From the NCBI GenBank assembly GCA_036264355.1, contig DATARD010000403.1:5444-69443 (forward strand): a DNA stretch of 64,000 bases, in the 5' to 3' direction. The position numbers and the translations under genes are program-made. The notes beneath the pieces are model-generated. The model was not told where the DNA came from, made no database searches, and saw nothing but the letters and a program-made list of their open reading frames with translations. Position 1 is the stretch's first letter, and every line of letters starts with the position of its first letter. This stretch comes from UBA5704 sp036264355 (GTDB lineage Bacteria > Acidobacteriota > Thermoanaerobaculia > Multivoradales > UBA5704). Shown piece by piece: positions 1 to 7,107 of this stretch.

Positions 1-2
1 GA

Positions 3-98
3 GAAGAGCTCGACCGGCGCCTCAAGGATCTCGCTGATGATCCCGATGCCGGGAGCCCCTGGGAAGAGGTCCGCGCCCGCCTCGAACAGATTCCGTGA
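3..98 (+). CDS. C-terminal end of a type II antitoxin (5' end outside window)
   Basis: The frame is open from the window edge to the TGA at 96-98, leaving 31 residues. It contains the pattern DDPDAGSPWEEVRARLEQ, which is how the short 'putative addiction module component' antitoxins usually end. Such proteins bind and neutralise the RelE/ParE toxin encoded just downstream. The stop overlaps the toxin start by four bases (GTGA at 95-98), so the two genes are probably translationally coupled. Only the C-terminus is visible; the family call rests on that motif plus the neighbour. Confidence 0.7.
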   Translation, partial: EELDRRLKDLADDPDAGSPWEEVRARLEQIP

Positions 99-415
99 GC
101 CTGCCGGTCATTATCCGGCCCTTGGCCGAATTCGATCTGCGGGAAGCCCAGCGTTGGTACGAAGGACAACAACCTGGCCTCGGGGCCAGGTTCCGAGCCA
201 GCGTTGACGCCGCCCTCCAAGTCATCTCCGGTTCCCCTCGAATTTTTCCGGTCGTCCACGAAGGAATTCGCCGGGCGTCGGTCAAGCGCTTCCCCTACGT
301 CCTGTACTTCCTGCTCCAGGAGCATCGGATCGTCCTCGTCGCCTGCCTTCACGTCCGGCGCGGCCCTCGCATCCTGGCAGCTCGGCTCAAGGCTCCTCCG
401 TCAAAAGGCGGGTGA
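95..415 (+). CDS. ParE/RelE-family toxin of a type II toxin-antitoxin pair
   Basis: 106 residues, starting at a GTG that overlaps the antitoxin stop. The order of features is typical of ParE/RelE plasmid-stabilisation proteins: an N-terminal beta strand (PVIIRPLAEFDLREAQRWY), a helical hairpin with a YEGQQPGLGARF turn, then the paired C-terminal strands around RRASVKRFPYVLYFLL and a final HVRRGPRI strand. ParE toxins poison gyrase and RelE toxins cut ribosome-bound mRNA; the sequence alone does not say which activity applies. Length is normal (about 95-105 aa). The last residues (KAPPSKGG) are a short basic tail. No toxic-site residue is obviously missing. Confidence 0.85.
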   Translation: MSLPVIIRPLAEFDLREAQRWYEGQQPGLGARFRASVDAALQVISGSPRIFPVVHEGIRRASVKRFPYVLYFLLQEHRIVLVACLHVRRGPRILAARLKAPPSKGG

Positions 416-528
416 ATCCGGAGCTTCTCCTCTTCGACCGGTGTGGAAACCGCACCTTGTATAAATTGCCTTATGAGCCCTACCCTTCTCGCCGAAGCCG
501 TCAAGTCAGACTGTTGGGAGGAAAGGGA

Positions 529-621
529 ATGATCCGGGCTCTCGCGCTGCTCTTCCTCCTTCTGCTCGCTCCCGCGCTGTCCCTGGCGGCGCCACCGCGG
601 TGGAGCCGGAGGTGTAGATGA
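529..621 (+). pseudogene. Truncated secreted-protein gene: signal peptide only
   Basis: An ATG with a good ribosome binding site (GGGAGGAAAGGGA just upstream) begins a classic signal peptide: MIRALALLFLLLLAPALSLA followed by an A-P-P cleavage region. The frame then stops after 30 codons. The bases from about 595 onward belong, on the other strand, to the A3 core motif of an NRPS adenylation domain, so the exported-protein gene has lost everything after its signal peptide at this junction. A TATAAA at 460-465 could be part of its promoter. The original protein cannot be identified. Either a real recombination joint or an assembly joint would look like this. Confidence 0.5.
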
Positions 622-2328
622 GGTAGGCGGCGGTGTCGCGAACCGGACCGGCCGGCCGGCCGCCCTCTCCCCTGCGGAGAGGGCCCACCCCCGCATCCGC
701 CGCGATCGCCTCCAGCCGCGCCTGCGGATACGCCGGATCGAGCGGCACATACGCCCCTCCCGCTTTGAGGATCGCCAGCAGGCCGGCCACCATCGCCGCG
801 TCCCGCCGCGCGCACAGCCCCAGCCGATCCGCCCAGGCGTTGAGCTCGCGATAGCTCCAGCGCTCCTCGCCGACGATCAGCGCGACCGCGTCCGGGGTCT
901 TCTCCACCTGGGCTTCGAACAGCTCGTGCAGCAAGGCTTTTCCGGTCTCTTCATCGTCCGCGTTGTCCGTGTCGTTCCACTCCACCAGCACCTGGTGGCG
1001 CTCCGCGACGGACAGCAGCGGGAGATCGGCGCTCCGGGTCGTGGGATCGCTCACCGCGGCGTCGAGCCAGCGGACGAGATGGCCGGCGAGGCGGTCGATC
1101 GTGGTGGCGTCGAACAGCTCGGTGGAGTATTCGAGATCGCCTTCCAGCCGGTCGTCCACCTTCGCCAGGGAGAGGCTGAGATCGAACATCGCGGTGCCAG
1201 TCTCAGAACACCCGGCAGGCAGCGGAATGAGGTCGAGGCCGGGCACCTCGGTCCGCGTCACCGGGGTGTTCTGGAGCGCGAGCATCATCTGGAAGAGCGG
1301 ATTCCTCCCCGCCAGCCGTTCCGGCGCCAGCTCCTCGACGATCCTTTCGAAAGGCAGGTCCTGGTGCGCGTAGGCACCGTGCGCGGCGGCCCGCGCGCGG
1401 GCGAGCAGGGTGCGCACGTCGACGTCTCCGACATTTCCGGAAAGATCGATCCGCAGGGCGAGGGTGTTGACGAAGAAGCCCACCAGCCCTTCGATCTCCT
1501 CGCGGTTGCGGTTCGCGATCGGCGTGCCCACCACCAGGTCGTCCTGGCTCGCGGCACGGCCGAGCACGGCACTGAAGGCGGCGAGGAGGAGCATGAAGAG
1601 GGTGGCGTCCTCGCGGCGGCAGAGATCGCGCAGTCGGGTGGCCAGTGCGGCCGGCACGGTCAGGGGCCGGCGGCTTCGTGGCTCCGCGCGACCCCGTCGA
1701 GGTCGCGCTTGTCGGCAAGGGCGGCAGTGGCGAGGGGAGGCCGTGGCAGAACGCCTCGTAGAGCGCGGCCAGCTCGCGCAGCAGCACGCCGCACGACCAG
1801 CCGTCCGAGACGATGTGGTGCATGGTGAGAAGCGCGACGTGCTCCTCGGCACCTAAGCCCAGCAAGGTGGCGCGCAGCAGCAGGCCGCGTTCGAGGTCGA
1901 ACGGCCGCGCGGCTTCCTCACCGGCCAGACGGGCCGCTTCGGCGGTGCGAGCTCGCTCCGGCAAGCCGGTGATATCCACCAGCCGGCAGACGACGGCCGG
2001 CTCCGGCGCGACGAGTTGGAAGGGGCGGCCCTCGAGCTCGCCGAAGGTGGTGCGCAGCGCCTCGTGGCGGCGGACGATCGCGGCCAGGGCGGCGAGCAGA
2101 GCGTCCGTCTCCAGGCGGCCGGCTAGGCGCACCGCCACCGGGACGGTCGAGCAGCCAGAGGCGTTGCTGGGCGAAGGAGAGCGCCGGCCGCAACTCGGAC
2201 GGTGCGGACGGCGCATGGCGCGGAATCGCGTCGCGCACCGGCGCCTGCACCCCCCTCTCCTTCAGCCGCAGCCGGAGGAGCTGCTGCCGCTCCGCCGAAA
2301 AGCTGCCCAGTCCCTTCAGCGCCGCCAA
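595..2328 (-). pseudogene. Nonribosomal peptide synthetase remnant: condensation and partial adenylation domain, several internal deletions
   Basis: Starts 10 bases after the SHMT-like gene at a TTG (or lies in frame with it as a second NRPS subunit). The linker SAERQQLLRLRLKERG and C-domain start LSFAQQRLWLLDR are in one frame. At about 2147 roughly ten residues are missing and the frame changes; the next piece has RRHEALRTTF and the catalytic HHxxxDG motif as MHHIVSDG. A second break near 1680-1715 removes about 60 residues and changes frame again; the third piece runs through VVGTPIANRN and DLPFERIVEEL. The adenylation domain has core A2 (LKAGGAYVPLDPAYP) but lacks about a dozen residues between YRELNAW and the A2 helix. 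Another deletion near 650-690 holds a GC hairpin. The frame ends inside core A3 (YTSGST) at about 595. Not functional as it stands; the substrate cannot be read because the binding-pocket region is absent. Confidence 0.8.
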
Positions 2329-2338
2329 AGCAGCGGCC

Positions 2339-3712
2339 TCAACGCGCCGTGCCGGCCAGCGCGCCGCGGCGGGCGTAGCGGGGCACCGGGAAGCGGCGGC
2401 AGAGGGCGCGCACCTCGGCGATCACCGATTCGCGCACCGCGCCGTCCAGCTCATAGTCGCGGTCGCCCAGCGGGCGGACGGCGGCGAGCACCCGCCGCAC
2501 CAGGGCGCCGCTCTGCTCCATCTCCGCCTCTCCCATCCCGCGCAGGGCCACGCTGTTGGTGCCCAGCCGGACCCCGCTCGTCACCACCGGGCTTTTCTGA
2601 TCCCCCGGGATGCGGTTCTTGTTGACCACGATGTGGCAGGCCTCCAGCGCCTTCTCCGCGACGACTCCGGTCACCCCGGCGCTCGCCAGCACGTCGAGGA
2701 TGACGAGATGATTGTCGGTGCCGCCGCCCACCACCGTGAAGCCGGCGGCGGCGAAGCTCGCGGCGAGCACCTTGGCGTCGGCCACGATGCGCTCGGCGAG
2801 GCGGCGGAACTCCGGATCGGCAAGCCGCGCCAAGGCGCGCGCCTTGCCGGCGATGACGTTGAGCACCGGCGCGCCCTGGAAGAGCGGAAAGACCCCCTTC
2901 TGCATCGATTCGGCGAGCGTGCGGCCGAGGGCGTCCGGGGTCGGCGTCTCGGCGTCGCGGCCGATCAGGATCAGGCCGCCGCGCGGACCGTAGAGCTGCT
3001 TGTGGGTGCAGGTCGTGGTGATGTGGGCGTGGTCGATGGGGCTCGGGTGGAGACCCGCCGCCACCAGGCCGGCGATGTGGGTGATATCGGCGAGCAGCCA
3101 GGCGCCCACCGCGTCGGCGATGGCGCGGAAACGCGCGAAGTCGATGGTCCGCGGATAGGCGGTGGTGCCGCAGACGATCAGCTTCGGCCGGTGCTCGCGG
3201 GCGAGCGCCAGCACCGCGTCATAGTCGATCGCGCCCGCGGCCGTCAGGCCGTAGCCGACGGCGCGGAAGGCACGGCCGGAGACCGAGACCTTGGCGCCGT
3301 GGGTGAGATGGCCGCCGGCCGAGAGGTCGAGGCCGAGGATGGTGTCGCCCGGCCGCAGCAGGCTGAACAGGACCACCTCGTTGGCGGTCGTCGCCGAATG
3401 CGGTTGCACGTTGGCATAGCGGGCGCCGAAAACCTCTTTGGCACGCTCGATGGCCAGCGTCTCGATCTCGTCGATCACCGCGCAGCCGGCGTGGAAACGG
3501 GCGCCCGGATACCCCTCGGCGGTGACGTTGCCCGCCACCGACGCGATACAGGCGAGGACCGAGGGATCGACGATGCTCGACGCCGCGACCAGCGTCAGCA
3601 CCTCGCTCTGGCGTTCGAGCTCCTTTTCGAGCAGCCCGGCGAGAAGTGGATCATCCTGGTACAGAAGGCCGACTCCGGTGTCGAGAAAAGCTCCCAATCT
3701 GGTCTCGTTCAT
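2339..3712 (-). CDS. Serine hydroxymethyltransferase-like PLP enzyme embedded in the NRPS locus
   Basis: 457 residues beginning MNETRLGAFLDTG at an ATG overlapping the stop of the preceding NRPS carrier-protein frame (ATGA, 3709-3712). Fold-type I SHMT signatures are present: an ASSIVDPSVL N-terminus, the ANVQPHSATTANE loop, the ADITHIAGLVAAGLHPSP region with the cofactor Asp and His, and the PLP lysine in TTTCTHKQLYGPRGG. Primary-metabolism SHMT interconverts serine and glycine with tetrahydrofolate. Copies inside NRPS clusters can instead act as transaldolases or make unusual beta-hydroxy amino acids. Context favours precursor supply or tailoring for the peptide. The reading frame is intact, unlike both neighbours. 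The glycosyltransferase-C-domain frame upstream happens to be in phase with it, so automatic callers may predict a 940-residue chimera from 5161. Confidence 0.8.
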   Translation of the reverse strand: MNETRLGAFLDTGVGLLYQDDPLLAGLLEKELERQSEVLTLVAASSIVDPSVLACIASVAGNVTAEGYPGARFHAGCAVIDEIETLAIERAKEVFGARYANVQPHSATTANEVVLFSLLRPGDTILGLDLSAGGHLTHGAKVSVSGRAFRAVGYGLTAAGAIDYDAVLALAREHRPKLIVCGTTAYPRTIDFARFRAIADAVGAWLLADITHIAGLVAAGLHPSPIDHAHITTTCTHKQLYGPRGGLILIGRDAETPTPDALGRTLAESMQKGVFPLFQGAPVLNVIAGKARALARLADPEFRRLAERIVADAKVLAASFAAAGFTVVGGGTDNHLVILDVLASAGVTGVVAEKALEACHIVVNKNRIPGDQKSPVVTSGVRLGTNSVALRGMGEAEMEQSGALVRRVLAAVRPLGDRDYELDGAVRESVIAEVRALCRRFPVPRYARRGALAGTAR

Positions 3713-5309
3713 GATGCCGTCTCCTCCAAGGTCCCCGCCCGCTCTGCCAACATCCGTTGCACGTCGTCCTCCGACAGCTCGTTGAGCTCCAACACCACCG
3801 CCGCCACCTCGTTCATGTCGCTCCCCTCTCCCAGCCCGGCGACCGCCGCGGCGACCCCGGCCACCGTCGGCGCTTCGAGGAACGCCCGCAGCGGCAGCTC
3901 GATTTGCAGCAGGGTGCGCAGGCGCGACACCGCCTGGGTGGCGAGCAGCGGCCGCCGGCAGGGCCGCGAGGTCAATCAGCGGCACGGCGAGATCGACCGC
4001 CGGCGCGATCCGTTGCGCCGGCCGTCCGTCGATTTCGGGAAACGCCGTGCGCAACGCCTCGTGCCGGCGGACGATCTCGCGCAGCGTGGCGGCGAAGGCG
4101 GCGGCGTCCAGCGGTCCGCGCAAGCGCACGGCGGCAGGGATGTTGTAGGCCGCGTTGCCCGGCTCCCACTGATCGAGGAACCAGAGGCGCTGCTGGGCGA
4201 AGGAGAGCGGGAGATCGCCGCCGGCTGAATCGCCCGGAGCGCGCGCCGCGCGCGGGATCACCGGCGTCCCCCCCTCCGCCGCCGGCTTGCCCGCCGCCTT
4301 CCTGCGCAGGCGGAGCATGAGCAGCGCCCGCTGCTCCGGCGTCAGCGCCGCGAGATCCCCGGCCGGCTCTGAAGCGGGCTCAGGCATCGGCCCGATGGTC
4401 ATCGTGGCCACCATGGGCACCGTGGGGCGAGAGGCGAAGCGGTCCATCAGCTCCTCGAACGGCTCGACGCCGAGACCGGCATTGAAGCGGTGCGCGGCGG
4501 CCCGCGCCGCCGCGGACTCCCGGGCGTAGACCTCCGGCTCGCTGAGCAGGCGGAGCAGCAGCACCCGGGTCTGCGCGTAAATACGGTCGACGTCGTCCGC
4601 CGGCTCGAGCAGCGTCACATTGGGCAACGCCGCCAGCGCCGCCCGGTCCGCGGGCGTCGTCCCCCAGGTCGGCACCGCCGCGAAGCGCACCTGCGGCAGG
4701 CTCCGGGCGAGGCCGAGAAAGATCGAGATCCCCTTCACCGCGCAGGGGTTGAGCATGGTGACGAACCGACCGCCCTGGTCCCCGCGCCCGCCGAAATCGG
4801 GGAACGGCCCCGGTCCATAGAGAGGGAACGGAAAGACCTCCGCCGCCATCCCGCCCCAGCGCCGGATGTACTCCGCCACGAACCGGCTGACCGTCACGAT
4901 CCCCGCCGCCTGGCCCAGCAGGCGGGCACGGCGCTCCCCCGCTGCTCCCGGGCCGCCCGGAAAAAAGGCCTGCGGACCGAAAGGGAGAAAAGCCGGGGTA
5001 TGCGAGAGATAGATCACGGGAGCCCTCGTAGCTTTGAGTGCCGCGGCGAGCAGGTTCTGGGACGGATCTTCCGAAGAGACCAGAACGCGGTCCGGCGCGA
5101 AGGCATGCAGGCGCTCCCCGAGCACCCCGCGCAGGCGGGCCGGATCGGCCACCGCATGCACGGTGACCCGACCGCTGATGAAGGTGTCGACGCCGGTCCC
5201 ACACCTGATGGCCGCGCGCCGCGAGCCCCTCCGCCAGGGCGCGGTTGCACTTGTTCGCGCCGCCCACGGCGGGAAACCAGGGGAGGTTCATGGTGAGCAG
5301 GATCTTCAT
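3709..5309 (-). pseudogene. Glycosyltransferase-NRPS fusion gene, broken (GT, partial C domain, carrier-domain tail)
   Basis: The ATG at 5309 starts MKILLTMNLPWFPAVGGANK, the N-terminus of a GT-B (group 1-like) glycosyltransferase. At about 5198, after GHQV, a segment is missing and the frame shifts; the rest resumes with VDTFISGRVTVHAVADP and contains VIYLSHTP, VSRFVAEYIRRWGG and PCAVKGISIFLGLA, ending near 4430. It runs directly into an NRPS linker (LTPEQRALLMLRLRRK) and a C-domain start (LSFAQQRLWFLDQW, RRHEALRTAF). At about 3957 the C domain stops abruptly and, in another frame, the end of a carrier domain follows (LLATQAVSRLRTLL, EAPTVAGVAAAV), losing the rest of C, all of A and the carrier serine. 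The tail ends in LSEDDVQRMLAERAG and stops at 3709 overlapping the next start. GT-NRPS fusions occur in glycopeptide-type pathways; this copy looks non-functional or misassembled. Confidence 0.75.
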
Positions 5310-5550
5310 CGGCTTGAGGCCTTCGGCAGGGGGCGAGCTCCCCCCGGAAAACGGGTCCGCTAGGGTACCACGCGCCGCTGCGAAACCGCTCCCCACGTCC
5401 GTCCTTGCCAGTGTCCAACAGAAGTGGGGAGGTGCACTGAGGCACGCAAGATTCACTTCTGAGTGCTTTTTAGTGTTTACTTCCTATCGGGGGAGTGTTC
5501 ATGCGCCGGGCAATTCCGCCTCAGGTGCATCTCCCCTGCAAGGGAGCTTT

Positions 5551-5826
5551 ATGTCCAGCAAGACTCGCCGTACCGTAATCGTCCTCGCCGCCCTCGTCAC
5601 CCTGTCTCTGCCGCTCGTCGCGCAGGCCCGTCCGGAACGAAATCAGGACCGACAAGACCGGCACGGGGCCAGAACAGAGGGGTTCTTGACCCGGCTCTGG
5701 GAACATCTGACGGCTCCTTTCTCCGTCTTCCTCGACGGCACCACCGGTCCGACGCTCTCCGCTCCTCCGCCGACCGATCCGGGAGACACCACTGATGGGC
5801 GGTCAATCCTCGATCCCATCGGTTGA
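5551..5826 (+). CDS. Small exported protein, 91 residues, unknown function
   Basis: ATG at 5551 is preceded by an AAGGGAG ribosome binding site. Residues 1-26 form a signal peptide (basic MSSKTRRT, hydrophobic VIVLAALVTLSLPLV, then A-Q-A). The mature part is about 65 residues, rich in charged residues at first (ERNQDRQDRHG), followed by an amphipathic FLTRLWEHLTAPFSVFLDG stretch and a Pro/Thr/Asp-rich end. There is no cysteine and no recognisable domain. A strong terminator follows within 15 bases, so it is a single-gene transcript. The next gene codes for a TPR protein. I do not recognise the family. Confidence 0.6.
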   Translation: MSSKTRRTVIVLAALVTLSLPLVAQARPERNQDRQDRHGARTEGFLTRLWEHLTAPFSVFLDGTTGPTLSAPPPTDPGDTTDGRSILDPIG

Positions 5827-5837
5827 AACCGGGGAAC

Positions 5838-5873
5838 AGCGCCGGGGAGCAAAACCCCGGCGCTTCTCTTTAC
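5838..5873 (+). terminator. Rho-independent terminator after the small exported protein
   Basis: A perfect 10-bp stem AGCGCCGGGG (5838-5847) / CCCCGGCGCT (5855-5864) with a 7-base loop, followed by the T-rich TTCTCTTT. It separates the small secreted protein from the TPR gene. Confidence 0.8.
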
Positions 5874-5932
5874 CAACGCCATGCTATAAAATAGAGAGCG
5901 CTTAAGAAGTTTACTTCACGGAGACTGCCCAC

Positions 5933-7057
5933 GTGCCACAAGCGAGCCCAGTTTCACCGGATGAAACGACGCATCTGCTCCAGCGCGGCTCCGCGCAGTG
6001 GGCGCGCCTGGCAGCGCTCTCCCCTGGCCAGCGCCTCACCCTGCTGCGCAATGATCCCTCGATGCACCATTGGGGGCTCCTGCGGCATGCCTTGGACGCG
6101 TGCAGCCAGGCGGGCAAGACCAATCCGGTCGAAGCGGTGGACATCGCCCACTTCGCGATCGCCGTCGTGGAGATGTTGGACGCCGCCGTCTACCCACCGG
6201 CGCAGGTGAACGACTTCCGCTCCCGCGCTCTCACCGCGCTCGCCAACGCCAAGCGGACGGCCACCGACTTCACCGGCTCCGAGCAGGCTTTCCTCGCCGC
6301 CCGGCGATCCGTCGAGCAGGGCACCGGCGATCCGTATGAGCGGGCCAACGTTCTTTCTCATGAGGCCCTCCTCTTACGCGACCTCGGCGAATTCGAGAAG
6401 GCGTCCGAGACTCTCGACGAAGCCTTCGAGCTCTATCATCGGGCCGGCGACACGCACCTCTGTGGCCGCGTCCTCGTCCAGCAGGCCGGCACCATCGGTT
6501 TCCTCGATCCCATGAAAGGCGTCGAGCTGGCGCGCCGGGGGCTCGACATGCTCGATCTGCAGGCCGACGCCTACCTGGAGCTGTCGGCCCGCAACGCTCT
6601 CGCCCATCTGCTCAACGATGCCGGGTACGCCGAGGAAGCGCGGAACCTTCTCGAGCAGCACCGGCATCTCTACGCCAAGTTCCCGGGTGTCGCCGCGCAG
6701 AGCCGCATGCACTGGCTGGACGGCCTGATCGCCCGCAACCTGGGAGACTTCCCCGCCGCCGAGACGAAGTTCCGCGACCTGCGGGCGGTCTTTGCGAAGC
6801 ACAATTTCGACCTGGAGCTCACCCTCGTCTCCCTCGATCTCGCCGAGCTCCTCCTGTGGTCCCGCCGCAACGACGAGGCCGCGCTCCTCATTCATGAGAC
6901 CTATCCGATCCTCGCCGCCTGGGGATTGGAAAAAGACCTCCTCACCCTCTGGCTGACCCTCGAGCAGCACATCCGCTCCGAAGCGGAAGGGGCCACCCTC
7001 CTGATGCGCGACGTGGCCGGCATCCTCCGCCGCGGCTGGAACCGCCGGCGGGAGTAG
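5933..7057 (+). CDS. Cytoplasmic TPR-repeat protein
   Basis: 374 residues from a GTG at 5933; no signal peptide or membrane segment. The middle is built of helical hairpins spaced like tetratricopeptide repeats: SEQAFLAARRSVEQG, ANVLSHEALLLRDLGEFEKASETLDEAFELY (a clear TPR, about residues 143-175), LSARNALAHLLNDAGYAEEARNLLEQ and WLDGLIARNLGDFPAAETKF. Such all-TPR proteins act as interaction scaffolds; no enzymatic domain is seen. The start lies 60 bases after a terminator and downstream of an A+T-rich TATAAAAT at 5885-5892, which may be its -10 box. The pairing of a small exported protein with a TPR protein recalls Rap-Phr modules, but the sequence gives no proof. Confidence 0.7.
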   Translation: MPQASPVSPDETTHLLQRGSAQWARLAALSPGQRLTLLRNDPSMHHWGLLRHALDACSQAGKTNPVEAVDIAHFAIAVVEMLDAAVYPPAQVNDFRSRALTALANAKRTATDFTGSEQAFLAARRSVEQGTGDPYERANVLSHEALLLRDLGEFEKASETLDEAFELYHRAGDTHLCGRVLVQQAGTIGFLDPMKGVELARRGLDMLDLQADAYLELSARNALAHLLNDAGYAEEARNLLEQHRHLYAKFPGVAAQSRMHWLDGLIARNLGDFPAAETKFRDLRAVFAKHNFDLELTLVSLDLAELLLWSRRNDEAALLIHETYPILAAWGLEKDLLTLWLTLEQHIRSEAEGATLLMRDVAGILRRGWNRRRE

Positions 7058-7107
7058 AAAGGCCCTCCGCCCGTCCGTGTCCTCCCCCCTGATACTCTCC
7101 CCCCGCC

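Noticed and set aside
926..1828. Long plus-strand open frame opposite the NRPS remnant
   Set aside because: It is the complement of a recognisable condensation domain; its composition (Arg/Glu/Gly-rich, no domain) is that of a G+C-driven shadow frame.
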